A DNA stretch of 40,774 nucleotides from WJMT01 sp964599635. Lineage in GTDB: Bacteria; Acidobacteriota; Aminicenantia; Aminicenantales; Aminicenantaceae. A program made the translations under genes and the position numbers. Under the pieces are notes generated by a model. It was not told the origin of the DNA, did no database searches, and was given only the letters and a program-made list of their open reading frames with translations. Positions 6,910 to 16,011 of the stretch are shown here, one piece after another (the stretch's first letter is position 1; every line of letters begins with the position of its first letter). The stretch spans positions 1 to 40,774 of the forward strand of contig CAZRGM010000017.1 in NCBI GenBank assembly GCA_964599635.1, read 5' to 3'.

Positions 6910-9210
6910 ATGAAAAGATTTAAGCTGATTATTCCTATATTTTCGATCACATTCTCAACAGTTCTCATAGAAATTTTATACACTCGTGTTTTTTCTGTCT
7001 TATATGTCAGCTCTTTTGCTTTCTTGATGATATCTTTAGCTCTTTTTGGCTATGGATTAAGCGGTGCGTACATGTCCATAAGCCGTTTCACAGATAAAAA
7101 AGATGCCATTAAGTATTTAGAGTTATTTCTGCTTGCCTTTTCATTGAGTCTTCCTGTCATTTACAAAATCACTCTCTCAACCAATATAGATTTTTTAAAT
7201 CTTTTTGCTCCATTTTCTAATTTTTTACTTCTCGTTTTTAATTTTTTTCTTTTACTTCTGCCGTTCTTCTTTGCAGGAGCTTCATTGGTTCTGATTTTTA
7301 GCCTGTATTCTTCTGAGATCGGGAAACTTTATTTTATTGATCTTATAGGAGCTGCTTTAGGGGGAGTGGCTATCATTCCTTTCATCACAAATTTCGGACC
7401 TTCAAGAGTCATCTTGATCATATTTTTGTTGTTGGGATTCTCATGGTTTTTAATAGCAAGAATGAGGATAACCAAAAAAGCGATCATTGTATTTTTCATT
7501 GTGGCTGCCTTTGCTGTTTTATTTATTTATTCGGAAGCTTTATTCCCCATAGTTCCTAAAATGATCAAAAGGGGATATCTCAGACATTACCACAACAATA
7601 TCATTGAATATTCAACATGGAGTCCGATTAATAAAGTGGATGTCGCTCCGTTTATAAAAAGGAAAAAAATAATCTGGATAGATGCAGGGACCATGCAGTC
7701 CTGGCTTTCTAAGTTTGATGGAAAAGTTCAGAAGCTGAAGCCTATCAAATGGGCCAATGAAGCGATCCCTTATCAGCTCACAAGAAGGGGGAGTGCTTTC
7801 ATTATCGGTTCGGCAGGGGGATATGAAGTTTTATGTGCAATTTCGCATAGATTTAAGGATATTATTGCTGTTGAGATGGATCCAGAGATTTGTCACCTAG
7901 TTAAAAATGCTTATTCAAATTACATTGGAAATATATTCCACCAAGAGAGAGTTCATCTTATAAACGATGAGGGAAGAAGCGTTCTGAAAAGGATGGATAG
8001 TCAGTTTGATGTGATTCAGATGGTTAATTCTCATAATGCAGATGCCTTATTATCTGGAGGATTAAGTATTGCTGAAACCTATATCTATACCGTTGAAAGT
8101 TTTAAAGACTACTGGAGGCATCTTAAAGATGACGGCTTTGTCTATATTGTGCATTGGTTTGGAGAAAGGCTTTTTTCGACAGCTTTCCAAGCATTGAGAG
8201 AAATGGATATTAAAGAGCCTGAGAGAAAATTTTTTATGGTTCAGAGAGAAAATGGATTCAGCTTTTTTTTCATGAAGAAAGGTAATATTGATCAGGAGGA
8301 GGCTGAAATTCTCAAGGAATTTGCTGGGAAAAGGGCTATTGTTTATTCACCTTTTGAGAAAATGGATAATCTTTATTACCAATTAGCTTCTCCGGATTAT
8401 AAAGAGGCTGTTCATAGGTCATCTGTGAATTTAAGACCGGTGAAGGATATTTCACCCTATTTTAATCAGCCTAATAAAATCGGACAGTTTAAGTTTGAAA
8501 ATATTCAAGTCAGCGGTATGGCTCAGGATGTAGTTAAATGGGCTTTAACGTACTCAAACAGTGTTTATCTATCCATACTTTTTCTCTCTATTTTACTTCC
8601 TGTTGGGCTTATATTTATTCCTCTGAAAGCATCAACCAAAGGATATGTGAGTAAGAATTTCGTTTTTTATTTCTTTCTCATAGGACTTTCTTTTATTACT
8701 GTAGAGATTATCATGATAAAAATCTTCCAGCTTTACTTAGGAAATCCAGCTTATTCTATCTCTGTCATTATTTCTTCTTTACTGGTCTCGTCTGGGATTG
8801 GGTCCCTTTTATCTAAGAAAATGAAAGGGATTATAGGGAAATACTTCATCCTCATTTTTTCTGTGCTTTTGTTCTTGATATTGGTTCTGTATTCTTTGTT
8901 TTTGTTTAAAATCATATCTGCTTTCATTCATTTTGACTTGATAGGACGTGTTTTTATAACTTTTATTCTTATCTTTATTCCAGGGTTTTTAATGGGAGTG
9001 TTTTTTCCCACAGGAATTGAATATATAGGAAAGAGGCAGAAATCTATGGTAGGCTGGGCTTGGGGGTCCAATGCTTTTGCTACGGTTTTGGGATCGGTTA
9101 TGACCGTGATTATCGCCATAAATTGGAATTTTTCGGTGTCTCTATTATTGGCTGCCTTGTTCTATATTTCTGCTGGCTTGATTTACAGCTTTTCTACGAA
9201 AGGCGCTTAA
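6910..9210 (+). CDS. Large membrane protein with spermidine synthase-like central domain
   Basis: A 766-aa protein with three parts: about seven hydrophobic helices (6-208), a cytoplasmic Rossmann domain related to spermidine synthases (about 225-500), and about seven more helices (560-766). The Rossmann part shows FIIGSAGGYEVL (298-309), acidic VEMDPEI (321-327), and FDVIQMVNS (366-374). Canonical spermidine synthases have a catalytic Asp-rich DSTDP-type loop after the last motif; here it reads VNSHNADALLSGG, so classical aminopropyl transfer is doubtful. It resembles the fused membrane 'polyamine aminopropyltransferase-like' proteins of uncertain role. The stop codon abuts repeat copy 2. 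Both neighbouring genes are unrelated. Confidence 0.8.
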   Translation: MKRFKLIIPIFSITFSTVLIEILYTRVFSVLYVSSFAFLMISLALFGYGLSGAYMSISRFTDKKDAIKYLELFLLAFSLSLPVIYKITLSTNIDFLNLFAPFSNFLLLVFNFFLLLLPFFFAGASLVLIFSLYSSEIGKLYFIDLIGAALGGVAIIPFITNFGPSRVILIIFLLLGFSWFLIARMRITKKAIIVFFIVAAFAVLFIYSEALFPIVPKMIKRGYLRHYHNNIIEYSTWSPINKVDVAPFIKRKKIIWIDAGTMQSWLSKFDGKVQKLKPIKWANEAIPYQLTRRGSAFIIGSAGGYEVLCAISHRFKDIIAVEMDPEICHLVKNAYSNYIGNIFHQERVHLINDEGRSVLKRMDSQFDVIQMVNSHNADALLSGGLSIAETYIYTVESFKDYWRHLKDDGFVYIVHWFGERLFSTAFQALREMDIKEPERKFFMVQRENGFSFFFMKKGNIDQEEAEILKEFAGKRAIVYSPFEKMDNLYYQLASPDYKEAVHRSSVNLRPVKDISPYFNQPNKIGQFKFENIQVSGMAQDVVKWALTYSNSVYLSILFLSILLPVGLIFIPLKASTKGYVSKNFVFYFFLIGLSFITVEIIMIKIFQLYLGNPAYSISVIISSLLVSSGIGSLLSKKMKGIIGKYFILIFSVLLFLILVLYSLFLFKIISAFIHFDLIGRVFITFILIFIPGFLMGVFFPTGIEYIGKRQKSMVGWAWGSNAFATVLGSVMTVIIAINWNFSVSLLLAALFYISAGLIYSFSTKGA

Positions 9211-9464
9211 CCTGACCTATTCATAAAAAAAATGGCGATGTTTTCATGATCATTTTATTTTCAGCGATGCACAAGATTTTTTCAAAAAAAATGACTTGAA
9301 CATTTTTTTTGTTTGTATTTTAATTTTAATACCCATTTCTTTACCATTGAGGCGAGCCGATCTCACTGCATCTGCTTCGTACCAGGGTATTCGCAGTGAG
9401 GGGCCACGACTTCATGCCCTGTGCCTTGCATCTGCAGCAACCTCAACTCGTGAATAATTCAGGT
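9210..9464 (-). repeat. MITE-like/foldback intergenic repeat, copy 2
   Basis: This 255-bp unit has imperfect terminal inverted repeats: ACCTGACCTATTCAT at the left (9210-9224) and the complement of GAATAATTCAGGT at the right (9452-9464). The ends are embedded in TTAACCTGA / TCAGGTTAA. Positions 9210-9365 are the reverse complement of copy 1 (99-252), with two compensating single-base indels. An internal 8-bp perfect stem, CTCACTGC (9362-9369) / GCAGTGAG (9393-9400), can form a hairpin. No transposase frame is present. The left end starts at the last base of the preceding gene's stop codon. Together with 9465-9572 (ribosome site AAGGAGA before the next gene) it accounts for the whole 362-base non-coding gap. 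Confidence 0.8.
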
Positions 9465-9572
9465 TAATCGTATTTAACCTTGAACCACTTATAGTTTTTA
9501 TGAAGGAGGCATTGCGTTATTTGAAAAGAATGTTATTATTTTTATTGATAATATATAGAAGGAGATTAGAAG

Positions 9573-10259
9573 ATGTTTTTTTGGGATTATACTATTTTTC
9601 TTTTGATACCTCCTTTTTTATTAGCCTTATACGCTCAGTATAAAGTTAAAAGCACTTTCCAGAATTACAGTAAAAAGAGGGCCCACTCAAAAATTTCGGG
9701 AGCTGAAGTAGCCAAAGAAATACTGAATCGAAGCGGAATTGGGGATGTGAGCGTTGAAAGAATTTCCGGAAGGTTATCTGATCATTATGATCCCCGGAGT
9801 AAGACCCTGAGGCTTTCTGAAAGTGTTTACAGCAGTGATTCTATCGCAGCATTGGGAGTGGCCGCACACGAGACCGGTCATGCCATTCAGCATCACAATG
9901 GATATGTGCCGCTGTCCTTAAGAAACCTAATCTATCCAGTAGCCAGTTTTGGGTCAACACTTGCTTTCCCACTTTTTTTTATTGGGTTTATATTCAGCGC
10001 TGAAGGGCCTTCTGTCTTAATGGATATCGGTATTTTGCTGTTCACAGCTGCGGTAGCTTTTAGTGTGTTGACATTACCCGTAGAGTTCAATGCCTCTAAA
10101 CGAGCCCTTGTTTTTCTCCATGAAGGCACTTATCTAAGCCAAGAAGAAACAAGAGGAGCCAGAAAGGTTTTGTCCGCTGCGGCTCTGACCTATGTAGCCT
10201 CCACAGCCATGGCTATTGTGAATCTTCTCAGGCTTTTAATACTCAGAGACAGAAGGTAA
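9573..10259 (+). CDS. YugP-type neutral zinc metallopeptidase
   Basis: A 228-aa membrane-associated peptidase of the YugP/Zn_peptidase_2 family (PF04298). It starts with a hydrophobic helix (about 6-22), carries the zinc site HETGH (His99, Glu100, His103) in AAHETGHAIQH, and has two or three C-terminal helices (about 125-146, 150-170, 205-222). The downstream VEFNASKRAL is the typical third-ligand region with its conserved Glu. Length matches the family (about 225-230). AAGGAGATT precedes the ATG at good spacing. Its substrate is not known in any member I can name. The gene converges on recO with a 28-base gap and has no obvious terminator. Confidence 0.9.
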   Translation: MFFWDYTIFLLIPPFLLALYAQYKVKSTFQNYSKKRAHSKISGAEVAKEILNRSGIGDVSVERISGRLSDHYDPRSKTLRLSESVYSSDSIAALGVAAHETGHAIQHHNGYVPLSLRNLIYPVASFGSTLAFPLFFIGFIFSAEGPSVLMDIGILLFTAAVAFSVLTLPVEFNASKRALVFLHEGTYLSQEETRGARKVLSAAALTYVASTAMAIVNLLRLLILRDRR

Positions 10260-10287
10260 TCTTTCTATTCATAAAATATATTGAAAT

Positions 10288-11034
10288 TCAGAGGTTGAAG
10301 TGCTTTTTTAAATCATCTGGAAATTTTGGCATGACTTCCATATGAAAGATAATCAGATCTTTAAGTATTTTTCGGGCTTTTTGGATTTGTTTTACTGAAA
10401 AAGGATATTCTTTATCTGGAATTGGGGGATTTGACAAAATCCAGAAAAACAGGGAGTTTTCCTCAGAGGTTATTTTTTCTTTTTCTGTTGTATGACAGTT
10501 AGGGCAGAGGACACCATCCCTTTTCAATGAAAGCCACCCTATATTTTCTATGGGTTTATGGCATCTTTTGCATTTTTTAAAATTAGGGAAAAATCCATTA
10601 ATTTTAAGAAACCATAATTCAAAGTAGGCTGTTAAAAATATAAGCTCTCTTCCCTGGCTTAAAGCTCGTAGTATCTGAAGCAGCAGTCTGAATAATGTAT
10701 CGTTCTCGCTTTGATAAGGAAAGGAATTTTCTATGAGTTCTGAGAAATAATGTAATGTGAAAGCTATGTTCAGATCACTCTGAATTTCAAAAAATGATTC
10801 TAGGAGGTCGCATTCGCTGACTGTAACTAAATCTTTATTTTCTTTTTCGTAAAAATATATATTGAGATAAGATAAGGGTTCTAGACAGCTTCCAAATCGA
10901 TTGCCAAATTTTCGAGCCCCTTTAGCTATCCCTTTTAATATTCCTCTATTTCTGGAGAAAAAGTAAACAATTTTATCCTGATCTCCGATATTAAAAGTTC
11001 TGAGTACAATGGCTTCAGCTTGGTCTTTGGGCAT
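10288..11034 (-). CDS. recO: DNA repair protein RecO
   Basis: RecO loads RecA on SSB-coated single strands with RecR. The 248-aa protein has the N-terminal OB fold (about 1-80, starting EAIVLRTFNIGDQDKIVYFFS with the usual GILKGIAKGARK) and a helical C-terminal domain holding a four-Cys zinc site: CKRC (155, 158) and CPNC (177, 180). Length is typical. It is the last gene of a minus-strand run, 9 bases after mgtE, so probably co-transcribed with it. Confidence 0.93.
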   Translation of the reverse strand: MPKDQAEAIVLRTFNIGDQDKIVYFFSRNRGILKGIAKGARKFGNRFGSCLEPLSYLNIYFYEKENKDLVTVSECDLLESFFEIQSDLNIAFTLHYFSELIENSFPYQSENDTLFRLLLQILRALSQGRELIFLTAYFELWFLKINGFFPNFKKCKRCHKPIENIGWLSLKRDGVLCPNCHTTEKEKITSEENSLFFWILSNPPIPDKEYPFSVKQIQKARKILKDLIIFHMEVMPKFPDDLKKHFNL

Positions 11035-11043
11035 TAAATTTTA

Positions 11044-12405
11044 CTAGGAAAGATATTTAAGAAAAAGAGTCGCTAATCCTAAAAATATAAGAAATCCTAG
11101 CGAATCTGTGAACATAGTGAGCAGGTTTACAGAGCCAAGGGCAGGGTCAAGTTTAACAAGCCTGAGGAATAAAGGAATAAGTGTTCCTACCAGAGCTGCT
11201 ATAAAAAGATTGAGGATGATGGCAAGCCCCAATACAAATCCCAGATAAGGATTCCCGATGAGAGTATAGGAAATGAGGCCCAAGAGTGATCCGATGACGA
11301 TTCCATTGATTATCCCAACTATAATTTCTTTGAAAAGGGCTTTTCTTGCTGAGATCCATTCTGTTTGTCCTACCGCAATTTCTCTGACAATAATGGCGAC
11401 AGTCTGGTTTCCAGCGATACCTCCTAGGGCTGCCACAAGCGGCATGAAGACTGCCAGAGTGACAAACTGTTGTATGGTTCCCTTGAAATAATTCACCACA
11501 AAAGGAGCCACAGAGGCTGTGAGTAAACTCAAGAGGAGAAAGGGGAGACGTTTCTTTATAGAAGAAAAAGGACTGTCTTGAATTCTATCTGTTGTATCAA
11601 GAGAAACCATTTTATAAATATCTTCAGTGGCTTCTTGATCAATAACGTCAATGATGTCATCAACAGTAATCACTCCGACAAGTTTCCCATTGGCATCTGT
11701 AACAGGAACAGCCACTAGATTATAGTCAGCGACAATTCTTGCAGCCTCTTCCTGATCTGTTTCGGTTTGGACGTTTATAACATTTGTGGTCATTATGTTT
11801 TTAAGAGGTGTGTTGGGATTAGAAAAAAGGACCTGACGCAGCGAAACGACTCCTTTTAAATGGAAATCATCATCCACCACATATAGATAAAAGGCTGACT
11901 CAACATCCCCTTCTAACTGCATGGCTGTGACAGCATCTGAGACATTTGTATTTTCATTTAAAGCATAGAAATTGGGGGACATGATCCTCCCTGCTGTTTC
12001 CTCTTCATGTTCCAGCAGCTCTTTGACTTCTTCTGTCGGTTTTTTTTCTAGAGAAGTGAGTAGATTATTTTTTAGATCTTCCGGCACTAATTCAAGAATG
12101 GAGGCAATATCGTCTGAAGGTAAGTCATTGAAGATTTTAGCTGCTGTTTCTACGGGTATTTGTTGAATGAGTTTAGCGGCATCTTCTGGGACTATTTCAC
12201 TTAAGACTTCAGCTGCTTTTTCATTGTTATTTTCATGCAATGTGGTTAGAAGTATTATTTTTTCACGTTCAGTGAAGTGATTGATGAGTGTCGCAATATC
12301 AGGGGCATGAAAATTTTTCAAGAGATTCCAAAGTTTCTGTCTTGCTCCTATGTTTATGAATTTTCGCGATGAATTGATGATCAGACGGGTCATTTCGACT
12401 TTCAT
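11044..12405 (-). CDS. mgtE: Magnesium transporter MgtE
   Basis: MgtE is a gated Mg2+ channel of the inner membrane. The 453-aa protein shows the whole architecture: N-terminal superhelical domain (about 25-145, with repeated PEDAAKL/PSDDIASIL motifs), two CBS domains (about 146-270), a connecting helix, and five membrane helices from about 285. GNQT (332-335) and Asp434 in TMFTDSLGF match the pore and ion-binding region of characterised MgtE. The pre-start sequence AAAGGGAAAG serves the first ATG; a second ATG four codons on is less well placed. I see no magnesium riboswitch in the 93 bases between ntrX and mgtE. Confidence 0.95.
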   Translation of the reverse strand: MKVEMTRLIINSSRKFINIGARQKLWNLLKNFHAPDIATLINHFTEREKIILLTTLHENNNEKAAEVLSEIVPEDAAKLIQQIPVETAAKIFNDLPSDDIASILELVPEDLKNNLLTSLEKKPTEEVKELLEHEEETAGRIMSPNFYALNENTNVSDAVTAMQLEGDVESAFYLYVVDDDFHLKGVVSLRQVLFSNPNTPLKNIMTTNVINVQTETDQEEAARIVADYNLVAVPVTDANGKLVGVITVDDIIDVIDQEATEDIYKMVSLDTTDRIQDSPFSSIKKRLPFLLLSLLTASVAPFVVNYFKGTIQQFVTLAVFMPLVAALGGIAGNQTVAIIVREIAVGQTEWISARKALFKEIIVGIINGIVIGSLLGLISYTLIGNPYLGFVLGLAIILNLFIAALVGTLIPLFLRLVKLDPALGSVNLLTMFTDSLGFLIFLGLATLFLKYLS

Positions 12406-12498
12406 TTTTCAACTTTCCCTTTGAACGACAAAGATAGCATAAAAGAGTCACAGTGTAAATCAATTTAGAGGAATACTCACAGGAAGGACAAACAGGAC

Positions 12499-13848
12499 TT
12501 ATTTTGAAAAATGAATCCCCAATCTTTTTATATTGGATTCCAGTGTTTTTTTATCGATTTCAAGCTCAGAAGAAGTTTTATCCAGGTCCCAATTATTTCT
12601 AACAAGAGAGTTGTGAATAAAGTCTTTGTCAAAATTTTCTCTTGCTTTTTTTAAGGAGATTGCCTTCTTGATTTCGTGAAGGAATTCTGACTCAATGGGT
12701 TCGACCAGAAGGTAAAGGTGAGATGAATTTATTTCATCTTCCTTAACCATGATAACGAATCTTTCTATGACATTGATGAGCTCGCTGATATTACCTGGCC
12801 AAGAATAATTAACAAAAGCCTCCATAGCTTTTATATCCATTGATTTTTGCTTCTTGCCGTATTCAGATGAGAAATATTTCAGAAAATGATTTATGAGAAG
12901 AGGGATGTCTTCTTTTCTTTCCCTTAGAGGAGGCATTTTTATGGGAATCACATTGAGTTTGAAGAAAAGTTCTTCTCTGAACTTGTTTTCCATAACCAGT
13001 TCTCTTAAATTATGATGAGTCGATGAGATCATTCTCACGTTTGTTTCAATGTTATTAGAAGATCCTAGGGGTTTATACCTATTTTCTTCAATAAATCTCA
13101 CCAGTTTATCTTGAGTTTTCAGGCTTAATTCTCCAATTTCATCTAGAAATAGAGTGCCTTTATGAGCTAGAGAAAGTTTTCCTTTTTTTTCTTTTCCTGA
13201 GTTATTCGTGTGTCCAAAAAGTTCGTCTTCGATCAGATTATCTGGGATGGCCGCAACATTTATTTGTATAAAGGCATTCTGTCTTCTTTTGCTATTTTGG
13301 TGGATCAATCTAGCGATAAGTTTTTTCCCTGTTCCATGTTCACCATAAATGAGGACTTTTCCATCACTGGGTGAAGCGGTTTGGATTTTTTCTCTAATTT
13401 TTTGTATGCTTTTTGTCTTTCCAATCAAATTGTATTTTGATTTCATCTCCTGTCGTAGCTGTATATTTTCTTCTTCTAATGATTTTTGTTTTAAGGCATT
13501 TTTTGCTGTGAGCACAACTTTTTCTAATGAAAGAGGCTTTTCTAGGAAGTCATAGGCCCCTAGCTTTGTTGATTTAACGGCAGCTTCGACGGATCCGTGT
13601 CCTGTGATCATAACGACTTGGATATTTTCATCAATATTTTTTATTTTTTTAAGGATTTCTATTCCATTCATTTCTGGCAGCCAGATATCTAGAAGGATGA
13701 GATCAAAGGATTCATTTTTCAATTTAATCAATCCTTTTTCCCCGGTACCGGTTGTGTCTACACGATAGCCCTCATCCTCAAAAATTCCTTTCAGAGAAGA
13801 GCGAATTCCGGATTCATCATCAATGACGAGTATTTTTTTTTCTTTCAT
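12499..13848 (-). CDS. ntrX: NtrX-like response regulator (AAA+ domain without GAFTGA)
   Basis: A 449-aa regulator partnered with the kinase next to it. The receiver domain (1-120) has Asp10/Asp11, phospho-acceptor Asp54 and Lys104. The AAA+ domain has Walker A GEHGTGKK (169-176) and Walker B GTLFLDE (231-237). A Fis-type helix-turn-helix closes the protein (about 400-449). The GAFTGA loop that NtrC-type activators use to touch sigma54 is missing: after ELFG the sequence is HTNNSGKEKKG. NtrX proteins typically lack this loop, which supports NtrX over NtrC and suggests it regulates without remodelling sigma54. The ATG overlaps the ntrY stop by 4 bases. Confidence 0.88.
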   Translation of the reverse strand: MKEKKILVIDDESGIRSSLKGIFEDEGYRVDTTGTGEKGLIKLKNESFDLILLDIWLPEMNGIEILKKIKNIDENIQVVMITGHGSVEAAVKSTKLGAYDFLEKPLSLEKVVLTAKNALKQKSLEEENIQLRQEMKSKYNLIGKTKSIQKIREKIQTASPSDGKVLIYGEHGTGKKLIARLIHQNSKRRQNAFIQINVAAIPDNLIEDELFGHTNNSGKEKKGKLSLAHKGTLFLDEIGELSLKTQDKLVRFIEENRYKPLGSSNNIETNVRMISSTHHNLRELVMENKFREELFFKLNVIPIKMPPLRERKEDIPLLINHFLKYFSSEYGKKQKSMDIKAMEAFVNYSWPGNISELINVIERFVIMVKEDEINSSHLYLLVEPIESEFLHEIKKAISLKKARENFDKDFIHNSLVRNNWDLDKTSSELEIDKKTLESNIKRLGIHFSK

Positions 13849-16010
13849 ATTGGTACCTGTATGATGAATTTTGTCCCTATGGGCTTATTGTTTTCTATAG
13901 TGATTATGGCATTATGTTCGTTGATAACCTGATTGACTATAGCCAACCCAAGTCCAGTCCCTTTTTTCTTTGTTGAAAAATGAGGGAGAAAAAGTTTCTG
14001 TTTGTCTTCTTCAGGGATGCCGGGCCCCGTATCAGATATCTCTATTCCAATTTTATTGAACTGTTTGTTAAGATAAGTTTTGATTTCGATTTCTCCTTTC
14101 TTGTTCATGGCATCAATAGCGTTATCAATGATATTGGTTAGGGCCCTCTTCATCTGTTCTTTATCAAGCTTAATATTATTTGGAATGTTATTATCAAATT
14201 GGGTTTTAAATTCTATTTCTGAGAAAATACCTTGGAATGGGGCAACAGTCTGTCTGATAACTTCGTGAATATCAGTTTCTTTGAGGTCAATTTTTGGCAT
14301 TCGGGCAAAGTTTGAAAATTCGTCAATAAGATTTTTTATGGTTCTTGCTTCCTGGATAATTGTTTTTGTGCTTTCGATTAAAGTTTTGTCAGCAGGGGCT
14401 TTTCTCGCTCTAATCTTTCTTTCAATTCTTTCTGCGGATAATTGGATGGGTGTTAAGGGATTTTTTATCTCGTGAGCTACTCTCTGAGCAACTTCTTTCC
14501 ATGCCGCAATTTTTTGAGCCTTTATCAGTTGAGTGAGGTCATCAAGAACAATTATTAATCCGGAGTTTTCCTTTTTTCCCTGTTCTATGTGAGAAATAGT
14601 CAGGGATAGGGTTGTATTCTGGCCGTTAAAACTTATCGTGATTTCTTTATCAGAAATTTGATATTTGTTTACAATCGCTCTTTCTATGTTTTGGATAATT
14701 TCTTTATATTTCAAATCGTTAAGAACTTCCTTATAATTTTTTCCTATCAAATTTTTACTTTCCAAGGACAGCATTTTGAGAGCAGATGGATTGATAGTCG
14801 TAATTTTATTGTTAGAATCGATTGTAATGACTCCAGTGGCAATGTCGTTCAGAACTGTTTCAATATATTGTTTTCCTGACTGGAGTTCTGATGTTTTTTG
14901 TTCAATATTTTCTCTGCTTTCTCGGAGATCAGATATCATTTTGTTAAATGAATCGATAAACATACCGAGTTCATCAGAAGCGGGATCTTGGACTTTGATA
15001 TCTAGATTTCCTTTGGATACTTCCCTGGTTGCATTGGCCAGCTTTTCAACAGGGACAGTGATGCTCTTAGCCAAATGAAATCCAATCCAACTGGCAGCAA
15101 ATACTAACAGAAGAGTGATGAAAATAAGCATTAAAAGATAGAATGTTTTGACTGGATTTTTCTGTGTTTTGACCTGTCTGTATCTTTTTACATAGGCAGA
15201 GATGTTATTAATTTTTTGAGCATAGTTTTGAGGGAGAAATTTGCCAGCAACCACAAGGAGATTTCCAGTTTCAGGAATGGATATAGAGACTCCTCTTCTT
15301 ATCATCTCCCCACTTCCCATTGATTCGATGGTGCTGAAAACTTCTCCAAGATGGGCTCTTTTTACATAATTGCTGTTCATGTTGCGATAATATTGGAGAG
15401 GAAGATCTGGATTCATCATAGAGAAAAGTTCTTTTTCGTCTAAAAAGACACTGATTTCATCTAACCGGTATTCTTTTAATTTTTCTCTCACGAAGTCTAT
15501 AAGGGGAACTCTATCCTCTGGATCAGCAAGTTTTTGACTTTGGATTGCTTTCCCTAACTGTTCTGCATAATGAAGAGTGCTGTCTTTGGTGTTCTGATAA
15601 AAACTTTCTGTGAGGTCACTGGTATCGTCCAATATTTTATCTATAGGGGTTTTAAACCACTGTTCAATATTTCTGGTGATAAAGTCACTTGCAAAGAAAA
15701 AAAGAAGTAAGGTGGGGATCAATGATAAAGAGATGAAGAATACCAGTAATTTTGTTTTAAATTTTGACCCCAGAACTTTTCTTTTTCTCTCTAGATAAAG
15801 CTTAACCAGGTTCCTACCCAGGACAAATAAAAGGATGAGAAAGAGAAGGATAACAATGATTTGAAGCAGGGAAAGAAGCATATTGGTTACAGATATGGGG
15901 GAAAACTGTTGGGTTCCTCGGATAATGGATTCAATGGCAACAAAAAGTATAATTAATAAAAGAATGAAGGCCCCTATGATTCGAGAGCCCTTTTTTTTCG
16001 AATTTTCCAT
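13845..16010 (-). CDS. ntrY: NtrY-like membrane sensor histidine kinase
   Basis: A 721-aa sensor: three N-terminal membrane helices (about 10-31, 43-67, 86-108), an extracytoplasmic sensing region of about 180 residues, a fourth helix (289-313), HAMP (about 311-364), PAS (about 381-490), then HisKA with His513 in VAHEIKNPLTP. The HATPase has an N box near DNAIDAMN and G boxes DTGPGIP and GTGLGLAI. This order is that of NtrY. It follows the rodZ-like gene after one base and overlaps ntrX by 4 bases, so the three form one transcription unit. The ligand is unknown; the large periplasmic part argues for an external or envelope signal. Confidence 0.9.
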   Translation of the reverse strand: MENSKKKGSRIIGAFILLLIILFVAIESIIRGTQQFSPISVTNMLLSLLQIIVILLFLILLFVLGRNLVKLYLERKRKVLGSKFKTKLLVFFISLSLIPTLLLFFFASDFITRNIEQWFKTPIDKILDDTSDLTESFYQNTKDSTLHYAEQLGKAIQSQKLADPEDRVPLIDFVREKLKEYRLDEISVFLDEKELFSMMNPDLPLQYYRNMNSNYVKRAHLGEVFSTIESMGSGEMIRRGVSISIPETGNLLVVAGKFLPQNYAQKINNISAYVKRYRQVKTQKNPVKTFYLLMLIFITLLLVFAASWIGFHLAKSITVPVEKLANATREVSKGNLDIKVQDPASDELGMFIDSFNKMISDLRESRENIEQKTSELQSGKQYIETVLNDIATGVITIDSNNKITTINPSALKMLSLESKNLIGKNYKEVLNDLKYKEIIQNIERAIVNKYQISDKEITISFNGQNTTLSLTISHIEQGKKENSGLIIVLDDLTQLIKAQKIAAWKEVAQRVAHEIKNPLTPIQLSAERIERKIRARKAPADKTLIESTKTIIQEARTIKNLIDEFSNFARMPKIDLKETDIHEVIRQTVAPFQGIFSEIEFKTQFDNNIPNNIKLDKEQMKRALTNIIDNAIDAMNKKGEIEIKTYLNKQFNKIGIEISDTGPGIPEEDKQKLFLPHFSTKKKGTGLGLAIVNQVINEHNAIITIENNKPIGTKFIIQVPI

Positions 16011-16011
16011 T

